The notes under the pieces were generated by a model. The model saw nothing but the letters and a program-made list of their open reading frames with translations. It ran no database searches and was not told the DNA's origin. Position numbers and translations under genes: made by a program. Shown here piece by piece: positions 24,279 to 32,259 of a stretch of 39,632 nucleotides of DNA. The stretch comes from JAAYDF01 sp964511155. Its GTDB lineage: Bacteria > Planctomycetota > Phycisphaerae > UBA1845 > PWPN01. The DNA is taken from assembly GCA_964511155.1 (NCBI GenBank), contig CAZEEJ010000032.1:1-39632 (forward strand), in the 5' to 3' direction. Position 1 is the first letter of the stretch; each line of letters opens with the position of its first letter.

Positions 24279-25473
24279 ACCGCTCTCCCGGCCTGACCAA
24301 TCGACGATATCCCTCCGGCAGCGGCCCTCGTGCGGGATGTGCACCACACAGACGCGTACTGACCTCCGGCGGCAAGGGCAGCGGCTTCGCGTGATCTCGC
24401 AGATCGGCCGCCATATCACCCATCAGGCAACCGCGACGCGGCGCCGGGAACAACGCCCCCATTCGCTTCCAGATATCGATGAGCCGCTCGCCGGTCACAT
24501 CGCCGAAACTCAACGGCGTCAGATCGCACGGACAAACCTGCCCGCCGGCGTCAATATACAAGTGATGAAAACCGGCACCACAGCCGAACACTTCATCGGA
24601 TTCCAGATAGGCAAAGGAGGCCACGGCCGGCCCGGTCGCATGGCGGTTATGCCGACAATGAAAATCCGCCAGGGCACGACGTTCTTCCGGGGACAGCATG
24701 ACCGACCCGCATCCCGTCCACGCGCCCGTCGCCACCGGTGCCAGCACGCGGAACTCACCGGCCCCCCACCGCTGGCCCAGTGCGTAGAGCCGCTCCAGCT
24801 CCCCCGAAGCCAGCTTCTCGTGCGTGCTCACCGTCGAAATGGCCAGGTAAACACCCGCCTCGCGACAGGCTTGGGCGGCGGCCTCGGCCTCGGCGAACGA
24901 GCCGCGATGCTCACGCACGCGATCATGGTTGACCGCATCCGCGTATTCGAGACCGATGGTGACACAGGTGACCCCGGCGGAACGCAGCCGCCCGGCCCTT
25001 CGCGAATCCAGGCCATGCCCGGTCGTGAAAACGATACACGCCATTTCAGGCGCGGCGGCGGCGATGAAAACCTCCAGATCATCCCTCAGCAACGGTTCGC
25101 CACCGGTCAACCCAAGGGTGGCCGTGCCCAACGCCTTGATCTGAGCGATCGTGGCCAGCATCTCAGCGGTGCTCATGGCCTGGCCCGAACGACCCGCGTA
25201 GCTGCAATGCCCACACGCGAACGGGCAACCGCCGGTGACCGCCAGGTATGTCGAATGCGGCACCCGCCGACGCTCGGTCACCGTCCGGCAGAAGCGGTCG
25301 AACGCCGGCGAAGGGTAGGGTGGAAAGAACGTGTTGATGCGGATCTGCCCGGCGAAGCGATGAGGCTTCTCGTACTTCATCCGTCCGTACAGATACAGCA
25401 GATGCCGGGTCGGCACACGGCCCACCATCCGGGCGAACATCCTCGCGACCATCACCGTGCGGGAGATGCCCAT
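24259..25473 (-). CDS. Radical SAM protein with SPASM-like C-terminus
   Basis: 404 residues. The radical SAM cluster cysteines are in GGCPFACGHC (Cys83, 87, 90), followed by LTGGEPLLRDDL, the usual GGE motif that contacts SAM. The C-terminal part has a SPASM-like Cys set (GCGAGFHHLYIDAGGQVCPCDL, and a later Cys in RRGCLM) that would hold auxiliary 4Fe-4S clusters. Substrates of such enzymes are peptides or small molecules; none is assigned. GAGG lies seven nt before the ATG at 25473. It is convergent with the UbiA gene and the last 20 bp overlap, so the two messages end in each other. It may still belong to the same pathway as MTase and UbiA. The N-terminal ~70 residues (Arg-rich, MFARMVGRVP) may contact a membrane. 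Confidence 0.88.
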   Translation of the reverse strand: MGISRTVMVARMFARMVGRVPTRHLLYLYGRMKYEKPHRFAGQIRINTFFPPYPSPAFDRFCRTVTERRRVPHSTYLAVTGGCPFACGHCSYAGRSGQAMSTAEMLATIAQIKALGTATLGLTGGEPLLRDDLEVFIAAAAPEMACIVFTTGHGLDSRRAGRLRSAGVTCVTIGLEYADAVNHDRVREHRGSFAEAEAAAQACREAGVYLAISTVSTHEKLASGELERLYALGQRWGAGEFRVLAPVATGAWTGCGSVMLSPEERRALADFHCRHNRHATGPAVASFAYLESDEVFGCGAGFHHLYIDAGGQVCPCDLTPLSFGDVTGERLIDIWKRMGALFPAPRRGCLMGDMAADLRDHAKPLPLPPEVSTRLCGAHPARGPLPEGYRRLVRPGERFRDPES

Positions 25474-25517
25474 CGGTCTGCCTCAGTAAGACCCGCACCG
25501 GCCGATGACCACGCGAC

Positions 25518-26045
25518 TCATGCCGCGGCACCGCCCGTTGACTCAACCTGCGTCTGATTGGCCATGGACGACCTCACCAAGGCCCGACAAATCGCTCCGC
25601 AGATCGCCCCCAGGATCGCCCCGGCGAAGATGCCGAAAACCAAGCCGACGGCAAAGCCAGAGAGCAGGTCGACGAGCGGTTTCCGCACAGACGCCAGCAT
25701 GAGCCCGACATGAAGCATCGCCGTAGCCAGGATGCCGACCTTGACGCCGGCCCCCGCCCCCCAGGCAACCCAGCGGTCCGTCTGAGCCCGTGCCATGCGA
25801 CGCACCACCAGCCGGCACCAGAGCAAAGCCGCCGCCAGCCCGCAGGTCGCTCCCCAATACGTGCCCACGCCGAGAATGAACGACCTGGCCACAGCCGCTT
25901 CAGGACCCTCGACGGCGAAGTGAATACCCGCGTATAACAACGAGGCGAATGCACCGAGAAAAGCCGAGACCGCACCGGAAGCAACGCACACCAGTACTAC
26001 CAGCAGAATGAGCTTGCCGCGATGCAACTCAACGGAACCTGTCAT
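25518..26045 (-). CDS. Small integral membrane protein
   Basis: 175 residues from the ATG at 26045 (AGGAGG eight nt upstream; the longer frame to 26174 lacks a site). Four hydrophobic segments are seen, the first LILLVVLVCVASGAVSAFLG. The last, GFAVGLVFGIFAGAILGAICGAI, is Gly/Ala-rich with a small-xxx-small pattern that packs helices tightly. I recognise no family. The gene follows the radical SAM gene's start by 44 bp on the same strand and so may be its upstream cotranscribed partner. A GGGTGGGCT-type hairpin lies in its leader (26096-26130). Confidence 0.75.
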   Translation of the reverse strand: MTGSVELHRGKLILLVVLVCVASGAVSAFLGAFASLLYAGIHFAVEGPEAAVARSFILGVGTYWGATCGLAAALLWCRLVVRRMARAQTDRWVAWGAGAGVKVGILATAMLHVGLMLASVRKPLVDLLSGFAVGLVFGIFAGAILGAICGAICRALVRSSMANQTQVESTGGAAA

Positions 26046-26095
26046 CTGTGAATCCTCCTGCACCGTGCCGACGCAAGCGTGGTATCGCCGGGGGG

Positions 26096-26130
26096 CCATC
26101 CTTGCGTAGCAAGGGTGGGCTCGCGATGAT
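26096..26130. repeat. CCTTGC-GCAAGG hairpin with GGGTGGGCT tail
   Basis: CCATCCTTGC, a GTA loop, then GCAAGGGTGG form a ten-pair stem with one G-T. The tail GGGCTCGCGATGAT resembles GGGCTGACGATGAT at 29483-29497, where the stem bases differ but pair. Confidence 0.55.
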
Positions 26131-26180
26131 CGAACGCGTGTGGAACGTCGGCGATCGTCCCCCCGCGTTCGCATGCGACT

Positions 26181-27059
26181 CTAACGGCTGGCGGCGGCCA
26201 GGGCCTTGCGCATCGCGGCGATGAAGGCCGGGCTCGTACCGCAGCAGCCGCCGACGATGCTCGCGCCGGCCCGCACCAGCTCCAGCGTCTTCTCGCCGTA
26301 CTCCTCGGGCTTCATCTTGTAGACGACCTGGCCGTCCTCGATCTCCGGCATGCCCGCGTTGGCTTTGACCCAGATCGGCCGGTCGGTGGCCTCCCGAAGG
26401 AGGGCGGCAACCTTCACGTAGTTATCGATCCCGATCCCGCAGTTGCACCCCACCATGTCGGCACCGACGTCGAGCAGGCCCTCGACCGCCTGCTGCGGCG
26501 AGACCCCCATCATGGTACAGGTCCGGTCCTTACCGGAATCGTAGGTCATGCACGCGACGACCAGCAGGCCGGTGGTCTTCGCCGCCCGGACCGCCGCCCG
26601 GGCCTCGGCCAGCTCCGTCATGGTCTCGACGACCAGGGCATCCGCCCCTCCCTCGGCCAGAGCGGCGGCCTGCGCCTGGAAGGCCTCGAACAGCTCGTCC
26701 TCCTGCACCTCGCTCATCATCACCATCTTGCCGCTCGGGCCGATCGATCCGAAGACGCGGGCGCGGTCGCCGGCCGCCCGCTTGCTGATCCGGGCCCCCT
26801 CCCGGTTGAACGCCGCGACCTCGCCCTCCAACCCGTGCCCACTGAGCACGAAGCGGTTCGCCCCGAACGTATTGGTCAAAATGATCTGGGCGCCGGCCTC
26901 CGCGTACGCCGACGCCACCTTCCCAACCAATTCCGGATTGGTCACGTTCCAGGACTCGCGGCAAAACCCCGGCGGGCAGCCCAGCTTGTCCAGTTCCGTC
27001 CCCCAGGCACCGTCCGACACGGTCACCTTACCCGCATAGTCCTCGATTTTCGCAGCCAT
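26181..27059 (-). CDS. Homocysteine S-methyltransferase family protein
   Basis: 292 residues, a TIM-barrel methyltransferase. The ATG at 27059 follows AAAGGTGG four nt upstream. The three zinc-binding Cys are Cys205 or 207 in GCNCG and Cys272-273 in GGCCGTSP; SDGAWGTELDKLG opens the barrel and TNTFGANRF is the usual early motif. This is the first module of MetH or a BHMT-like stand-alone enzyme. It transfers a methyl group to homocysteine to make methionine. MetH's folate and B12 modules are absent, so the donor must be a methyl-amine, methyl-sulfonium or partner-protein B12 (not seen here). The window's ThyX and Mrp follow on the other strand. Confidence 0.92.
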   Translation of the reverse strand: MAAKIEDYAGKVTVSDGAWGTELDKLGCPPGFCRESWNVTNPELVGKVASAYAEAGAQIILTNTFGANRFVLSGHGLEGEVAAFNREGARISKRAAGDRARVFGSIGPSGKMVMMSEVQEDELFEAFQAQAAALAEGGADALVVETMTELAEARAAVRAAKTTGLLVVACMTYDSGKDRTCTMMGVSPQQAVEGLLDVGADMVGCNCGIGIDNYVKVAALLREATDRPIWVKANAGMPEIEDGQVVYKMKPEEYGEKTLELVRAGASIVGGCCGTSPAFIAAMRKALAAASR

Positions 27060-27213
27060 GAATCCACCTTTCCCAAGAACGGCCCGACCGGGCGTATTAT
27101 ACCGCAACGCCGAGCAGAGCAAGCCCCCGCCATAAGTTGAAAACATACCCCCCGCGACTACAGTGGGTCGCGGCCGGTCGGACCGGCCTTGGCCGCTCAA
27201 AGGAGCCTGACGC

Positions 27214-27990
27214 GTGCGAATCGTTCGTGAGCCCAAAGTGTACCTGGTGGGGCGGCCTTCGGTGGACCCCGCGGAGATCGATCGTTTTCTTGCCGACCAC
27301 GACGTGGCCCAGTGGACGACCGACACCGAGGTGGCCGGCGAGAAGCTCTGCGAGGTCGCCGGCCGCGTCTGCTACATGAGCTTCGCCAAGCCCAGGCCCG
27401 GCGGCAACCAAGCGTACCTCGGGCACATTCTCGAAGTGGGGCACGGCAGCGTGCTGGAACATGCCGCCTACAGCTTCATCATCGCCGGCGTCTCGCGGAG
27501 CTTCACCCACGAGCTGGTCCGCCACCGGGCCGGTTTCGGCTACTCGCAGCTCTCGCAGCGGTACGTCGACGAGTCTACGGCCGAGTTCGTTGAGCCGGAG
27601 TGCATCGCCGCCGACCCCGGCCTGCACGAGACCTGGGTGCGGGCCGTCGAGCAGGCCCAGGCGGCCTACGTTGCCTTGGTCGAGGGCCTCGCCGCCCGGT
27701 TCGCCCACATCGAAGACCGGACGCTCCGCCGCAAGATGGCCCGCCAGGCCGCCCGTTCCATCCTGCCCAACGCGACCGAGACCAAGATCTTCGTCACCGC
27801 CAACACCCGGGCCTTGCGCCACTTCATCGAGCTGCGGTGCACGGAACACGCCGAAGTCGAGATCCGCGCCGTCGCCGCCCGCATCCTGCAGATCATGCAG
27901 CGCGAGGCACCGAGTATCTTCGGTGACTACGAGCTCCATGATTTGCCCGACGGCACCCAGGCGGCGCGAACCAGCCACCCCAAGGTATAG
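27214..27990 (+). CDS. thyX: FAD-dependent thymidylate synthase
   Basis: 258 residues. ThyX makes dTMP from dUMP using FAD and methylene-tetrahydrofolate. The ThyX motif is RHRAGFGYSQLSQRY; Arg-His-Arg and the following Ser are present, spaced by eight residues by my count rather than the usual seven. Also seen are GHGSVLEHAAYSF (N-terminal FAD region) and NTRALRHFIELR (C-terminal substrate region). Length matches the family. The GTG at 27214 is preceded by AAAGGAGCC. It is divergent from the methyltransferase at 26181 and followed by a 30-bp inverted repeat before mrp. Confidence 0.96.
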   Translation: MRIVREPKVYLVGRPSVDPAEIDRFLADHDVAQWTTDTEVAGEKLCEVAGRVCYMSFAKPRPGGNQAYLGHILEVGHGSVLEHAAYSFIIAGVSRSFTHELVRHRAGFGYSQLSQRYVDESTAEFVEPECIAADPGLHETWVRAVEQAQAAYVALVEGLAARFAHIEDRTLRRKMARQAARSILPNATETKIFVTANTRALRHFIELRCTEHAEVEIRAVAARILQIMQREAPSIFGDYELHDLPDGTQAARTSHPKV

Positions 27991-28101
27991 GCCGCCTTGC
28001 AGTTGAAATGGCACCACCAGCGGCCCTATATTCCCACAGACGCGACGGCGTCCCGTATCGCTGTCACGAATCCGGGCGCTAACCCGATTCATGCATTGGA
28101 A

Positions 28102-28230
28102 CCACAGATGAACACAGATAAACACGGATAAGAAAAGGAGTTAGAGATCGCATCGCATCCTGATCCCGCGGCGCGCTGTGTTTGGCGCCGATCTCTTGTT
28201 TTATCCGTGTTCATCCGTGTTCATCCGCGG
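28102..28230. repeat. Inverted-repeat element, GATGAACACGGAT type
   Basis: Thirty-bp arms at 28102-28131 and 28201-28230 enclose about 70 bp, with a second inverted pair (GAGATCG 28144-28150 with CGATCTC 28189-28195). The four mismatches between arms are A/G differences. They pair as G-U when the minus strand is transcribed, not the plus strand. A partial copy lies at 36208-36223. No terminal transposase or target duplication was recognised. Confidence 0.7.
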
Positions 28231-28286
28231 CTTGATTTCAATCGTGAATAATCCGGGTTAACCAGCACAGGAAGGCCGAAAACCGA

Positions 28287-29378
28287 ATGACCAACGCGAC
28301 CTCGCCGACGAAAGATGCCGTGATGAACGCCCTGCGAACGGTCCAGGATCCGGAGTTGCACAAGGATCTGGTCACGCTGGAGATGGTCCGCAACGTGGCG
28401 GTGTGCGACGGGCTCGTCCGGGTGCACGTCGAGCTGACCACGCCGGCCTGCCCGCTCAAGGACCGCATCCGCGGGGACGTCGAGGTGGCCGTCAAGAAGC
28501 TGGGCGGCGTCAAGCAGGTCGAAGTCGAGTTCAGCGCCCAGGTTCGCCGCGGAGTCATGCAGCAGGCCTCGCTGCCGGGCGTCAAGAACATCCTGGCCAT
28601 CGGGGCGGGCAAGGGCGGCGTGGGCAAGAGCACGGTGAGCGTGCTGGCGGCCGTCGGTCTGGCCAGGGCCGGGGCGAAGGTCGGCCTGATGGATGCCGAC
28701 GTGTACGGCCCGTCTATTCCCAAGATGCTCGGCATCGAGGGCCAGAAGCCGGCCATCATCGGGGAGCAGATCGCCCCCGTCACCGCCCACGGCCTCAAAG
28801 TCATGAGCATCGGCTTCATGCTCGCCCCCGAGCAGGCGGTGATCTGGCGCGGGCCGATGATCCACGGCACCATCAAGCAGTTCCTCGACCAGGTGGACTG
28901 GGGCGACCTGGACTATCTGATCGTCGACCTGCCGCCGGGCACCGGCGACGTGCCCCTGACCCTGTCGCAGTCGATCCCCATGACCGGAGCGGTCGTCGTC
29001 TGTACGCCGCAGGATGTGGCCCTGCTCGACGCGATGCGGGCGGCGCGCATGTACCAGCAGCTTAACGTGGACGTGATCGGCCTGGTCGAGAACATGAGCT
29101 ACTTCATCGCCCCGGACACCGGCAAGGAGTACGACCTGTTCGGCAAGGGCGGTGCGGAGAAGGCGGCCGCCAAGCTCAAGGTGCCCTTCCTGGGCTCCAT
29201 CCCCATCAACATCGCCATCCGCGTCAGCGGCGATGCCGGCAACCCGGAGACGGTCTTCGAGCAGAGCCCCCAAGGCGTCGGTGAGGCCGTCACGCGCGTG
29301 GTCGAGGCCCTGGCCGCCCAGATATCCATCCGCAACGCTCATCGCCCCGCCCCCGTGGAACTCCACGTGCACGCGTAA
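28287..29378 (+). CDS. mrp: Mrp/ApbC (NBP35-type) iron-sulfur ATPase
   Basis: 363 residues. An N-terminal MIP18-like (DUF59) domain (about 10-90) with TTPACPLKDR is followed by the Mrp ATPase: P-loop GKGGVGKST (108-116), MDADVYGPS, VDLPPGTGD and TPQDVALLD. Such proteins carry Fe-S clusters to apo-enzymes. In many Mrp proteins a CxxC lies after ENMSYF; here the segment is ENMSYFIAPDTGKEYDLF with neither Cys, as in several lineages, so a bridging cluster at that site is unlikely. AGGAAGG lies 11 nt before the ATG. The gene follows thyX after an inverted-repeat element. Confidence 0.94.
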   Translation: MTNATSPTKDAVMNALRTVQDPELHKDLVTLEMVRNVAVCDGLVRVHVELTTPACPLKDRIRGDVEVAVKKLGGVKQVEVEFSAQVRRGVMQQASLPGVKNILAIGAGKGGVGKSTVSVLAAVGLARAGAKVGLMDADVYGPSIPKMLGIEGQKPAIIGEQIAPVTAHGLKVMSIGFMLAPEQAVIWRGPMIHGTIKQFLDQVDWGDLDYLIVDLPPGTGDVPLTLSQSIPMTGAVVVCTPQDVALLDAMRAARMYQQLNVDVIGLVENMSYFIAPDTGKEYDLFGKGGAEKAAAKLKVPFLGSIPINIAIRVSGDAGNPETVFEQSPQGVGEAVTRVVEALAAQISIRNAHRPAPVELHVHA

Positions 29379-29418
29379 GGCGGCACGTGACGAAATCGGC
29401 GAGGTGCGGATTCACTGA

Positions 29419-29487
29419 GGACCGAGTCAACTTGTTGATGGACGTGTGAGGGCGGGTGGCCCGTCCATCGCAACGCGATGGGTGGGC
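29419..29487. repeat. CTTG-loop hairpin copy and adjacent hairpin
   Basis: GGACCGAGTCAA-CTTG-TTGATGGAC (29419-29443) is the third copy of the element at 12310-12360, with the stem changed but still paired. A second hairpin, 29459-29487 (CCATCGC, AAC-like loop, GCGATGG with GCCC/GGGC closing bases), shares its GGGTGGGCT tail with 26096-26130. Confidence 0.65.
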
Positions 29488-29552
29488 TGACGATGATGCG
29501 GATGCGGGAAAGCATTCCTGGTCGGACAGGCTTGTCCGCGCGCTCAATCATC

Positions 29553-29680
29553 GTGCTTGTACGTGAAACAAGCGCTGACCTCGGTCAACGAGCCGCGGGC
29601 TTCAGCCCGCGCGGTGCTTGTACGTGAAGCAAGCGCTGACCTCGGCCCAAGAGCCGCGCGGGCTGAAGCCCGCGGCTCGT
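29553..29680. repeat. 61-bp direct repeats with 25-bp inverted repeat
   Basis: The units starting at 29553 and 29614 share GTGCTTGTACGTGAA-ACAAGCGCTGACCTCGG (one base change). Each carries a GCGGGC-TTCA-GCCCGC (or TGAA) hairpin; the two are exact inverse copies (29590-29614 and 29654-29678). GTGCTTGT can also pair with ACAAGCGC. It lies between the ends of mrp and the convergent cysE and may terminate both. Confidence 0.75.
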
Positions 29681-29691
29681 TAGCCCTGTCG

Positions 29692-30663
29692 TTATGGCTC
29701 CTGCGGCGCCCCGTTGGGATCCATCTCGTGCTGCGTATTCAGCCGCTGGCGGACTTTGAGCTCCGGGGCCTTCATGCTCACGGTGGCGTGCGGCGGCACC
29801 GCCTTGGTGAGGAACACCGAGCCGCCGATCACCGCGCCCTCGCCCAGCTCCGTCTCGCCGCCGAGCACGATGGCGTTGGCGTAGATGGTCACGCGGTCGC
29901 GCACGGTCGGGTGGCGCTTGTGGCCGCGGATCAGCCGCCCACGTTCGTCCTTGGGGAACGACAACGCCCCCAGGGTCACGCCCTGGTACAGTTTGACGTG
30001 CTCGCCGATCTCCGTCGTCTCGCCGATCACCACGCCGGTCGAGTGATCGATGAAGAAGTTGCGGCCGATGCGGGCCCCCGGGTGGATATCCGTCCCGGTC
30101 ACGGTGTGGGCCCACTCGGTCATCATGCGGGGGATCAACGGCACGGCCATGTTGTAGAGCTCGTGAGCGAAGCGGTAGACGGAGACCGCCAGCACGCCCG
30201 GATAGGCCAGGATGACCTCGTCGGTATTGACCGCGGCCGGGTCGCCGTCGTAAGCGGCCTGGACATCGCCGGCCAACTGCTCGCGGATGGCCGGGATGCG
30301 CTCCAGAAAATCGAGCGTAAGCTGCCGGGCCTTGGCGTCGCACGGGCGGCTGCCGGGCGTGGTGCGGCCGTCCAGTTCCTCCTGGTAGCACAGGGCCTGG
30401 TCGATCTGGCGAAACAACTTCACGCTCACCTTGGGCAGGAGCTCCCCGACGTGGTATTGCACGTTGTGCCGGGTGAGGTTCTGCCGCCCGTAGTAACCCG
30501 GGTAGGCCAGTTCCAGCAACAGTTGGATGATCTCGACCACCTCCGCCCGACTGGGCAGAAAGGCGCGGTCGATGTGCCGCGTTCGCTCTTCGCTGTAGTA
30601 GCTTTCCACGATTTTGTCGACGAGGGTGGGCAGCCGGTCGCCGATCTCAAAGCCCGTAGGCAT
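29692..30663 (-). CDS. cysE: Serine O-acetyltransferase, EpsC/CysE type
   Basis: 323 residues from the ATG at 30663 (GGAG eight nt upstream). Residues 1-150 form a helical region, and the C-terminal part is a hexapeptide-repeat left-handed beta helix: TDIHPGARIGRNFFIDHSTG, VVIGETTEIGEHV, LYQGVTLGALS, ILGGETELGEGAVIGGSVFL. His in FIDHST and the GETTEIG loop are active-site features. It acetylates L-serine with acetyl-CoA, the first step of cysteine synthesis. The length matches the longer planctomycete/plant-like form, not the ~220-residue short form. It ends in a repeat region after mrp (convergent). I read the acceptor as serine from overall similarity, without a decisive residue. Confidence 0.92.
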   Translation of the reverse strand: MPTGFEIGDRLPTLVDKIVESYYSEERTRHIDRAFLPSRAEVVEIIQLLLELAYPGYYGRQNLTRHNVQYHVGELLPKVSVKLFRQIDQALCYQEELDGRTTPGSRPCDAKARQLTLDFLERIPAIREQLAGDVQAAYDGDPAAVNTDEVILAYPGVLAVSVYRFAHELYNMAVPLIPRMMTEWAHTVTGTDIHPGARIGRNFFIDHSTGVVIGETTEIGEHVKLYQGVTLGALSFPKDERGRLIRGHKRHPTVRDRVTIYANAIVLGGETELGEGAVIGGSVFLTKAVPPHATVSMKAPELKVRQRLNTQHEMDPNGAPQEP

Positions 30664-31050
30664 GGTTTCATCTCCAAAGGGCAATCCGCAATGCGGAAAC
30701 GAAGTTTGCTGGTGATCGATGTTCGGAAAGGCGGGGTGCTCAGCCACAGGGGATACGACCGCCGAAGCCGGCCCCGCCCGTACACAGGCACGCGCACGTA
30801 CACGGATGTCCGCCGCCTCGTGGAGCACAGGTGCCGGGAAATTGAGAACTGAGAAGCGAAAAGTGAGAAAGCATCATGCCCCGTGTGGGCCGGCGGGCAT
30901 CGCTGCCTGGGCGCACGCTTCGCGCTGCCGCGGGTTGCGGGCCAAGGCCGACCAGCCTGGACAGGCGACGCGTTCTCATGGTGCGGGATTATAGCCCCCC
31001 GCGGGCGTCGGCCACAACCGGGCGCAGCCTGGAAACACTCGCGGGGCTCC
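30664..31050. other. Gene-free spacer with degenerate heptamers
   Basis: No gene is seen. The run at 30840-30870 (TGAGAAC, TGAGAAG, CGAAAAG, TGAGAAA units) is a degenerate form of the GTGAGAA heptamer array. The remainder shows no promoter or hairpin that I can support. Confidence 0.45.
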
Positions 31051-32238
31051 TCACCCGCTGCCTTGTTCACTCCCGGCTTCGCTGCCTTGCTCACTTGCGG
31101 CCTTGTCCAGCAGCACCGGCAGCGACTGGGGCTCGACGAGTTCGTCGCGGCGGCCGGCCTTGCAGCGGGGGACCCAGCGGCCGTCCTCGTGGACCCGCAG
31201 GATATCGCTGGTGAAAATGGCGAAGTCCACCCACGAGCCGGTGCCGATGGCGTCCATCGGCGCCCGGCAGGCCTTGAACGCCCGAACCTTGTCGAGGTTG
31301 AACCCGCTGGACACCATGATCTTCGTGTGCCGGGCGTTCAGCGAGTCGAGCAGGTCGCGGATCGCGTACACCGACTCGATGGTGACGCCGGGGCCGAACC
31401 CGTAGCGTTCGAGGGCCTGCTGCGCGGCTGCCCGATCCTGCACTTGCGAGAGGATGCGCATCTCGAGGGCCCGCTGCGGTTGAGCGTGCCCGCCCTGGTG
31501 CACGCGGTTGCCCGGCACGTCGAGCCGCACGGCCGCCAACTGGTCCCCGAACGCCCGCACCGCGGCCGCGCAGACCTCGCGCTCACGGCCCTCAAAATCG
31601 AGCAGGACAGTCAGCGGCACTTCGGGCACCCGCTCGCGATAGGCCCGGGCGCTGGCGATGCTGTCGCCCTCGTACACGGCGTTGAGGGCGTGCGGGATGG
31701 TGCCGTACAGCCCGAACGCCCGCGGCTCACGCTGCCCGATGCGGATGCGGCCTTCACTCGCGCCGTAGCGCGCCAGCACGGCCGCGTGGCCGGCCCGCGT
31801 ACTGGTCCCCGCCGCCCCGCCCACCGCCGCCGCCAGGGCAATGCGCTCGATGAGCTCCGGCGGATAGTGCCGGGCGCTCATGTCCACCACCGACACCCCG
31901 CCCGCCGCCTCGCAGATGGCCGCCATGTTCCCCGCCGCCGCCGACAGCGACAGCAGCCCCAGGATCACGGTTTCGAGCACCACCAGTTGCCCAAACGGCC
32001 CCTCGATGAGCAGGACGATCTCGCACGGCCCATACCGGTCGCCGTCCGACAGCCCCCGCACGGTGACCGGCCCGGGACAGTGCGAGTCGATGACCTCGAT
32101 CACGTCCTGGATGCCGCACAGCACGCCCGGCCGACGGCAGAACACGCCGTAGACGACACGCCGTTCGGCCGTCGGCGTGTCCCGCACCGTGCGGTAGGAT
32201 CGGTTGAAGTACTCGTCCGCGAACTCCAACTCGGCCAT
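31051..32238 (-). CDS. Nicotinate phosphoribosyltransferase-like protein
   Basis: 395 residues, start at the ATG at 32238 with GGAGG six nt upstream. NAPRT makes nicotinate mononucleotide from nicotinate and PRPP, for NAD salvage. The type II phosphoribosyltransferase fold is suggested by MSARHYPPELIERIALAA, AAGTSTRAGH and SSGFNLDKVRAFKA with DAIGTGSWVDF, which correspond to the nicotinate/PRPP-binding loops. Length matches the shorter NAPRT group. It is divergent from the DUF192 gene. Odd point: the final residues (SEQGSEAGSEQGSG) are coded by degenerate octamer repeats (31051-31095), as in the 8254 gene. Strict activity as NAPRT rather than a related enzyme is not proven by sequence. Confidence 0.85.
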   Translation of the reverse strand: MAELEFADEYFNRSYRTVRDTPTAERRVVYGVFCRRPGVLCGIQDVIEVIDSHCPGPVTVRGLSDGDRYGPCEIVLLIEGPFGQLVVLETVILGLLSLSAAAGNMAAICEAAGGVSVVDMSARHYPPELIERIALAAAVGGAAGTSTRAGHAAVLARYGASEGRIRIGQREPRAFGLYGTIPHALNAVYEGDSIASARAYRERVPEVPLTVLLDFEGREREVCAAAVRAFGDQLAAVRLDVPGNRVHQGGHAQPQRALEMRILSQVQDRAAAQQALERYGFGPGVTIESVYAIRDLLDSLNARHTKIMVSSGFNLDKVRAFKACRAPMDAIGTGSWVDFAIFTSDILRVHEDGRWVPRCKAGRRDELVEPQSLPVLLDKAASEQGSEAGSEQGSG

Positions 32239-32259
32239 GAACGTCCTCCCGCCGTATCC

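Noticed and set aside
29101..29150. Loss of CxxC in Mrp as a defect
   Set aside because: The P-loop, VDLPPGTGD and TTPACP are intact and several lineages of Mrp also lack the later CxxC, so this is probably ordinary variation.
29557..30852. A plus-strand frame of 431 codons over the serine acetyltransferase
   Set aside because: The reverse strand carries clear hexapeptide repeats and a CysE active site. The plus frame has a Val/Ala/Asp-rich shadow composition and begins in repeat DNA.
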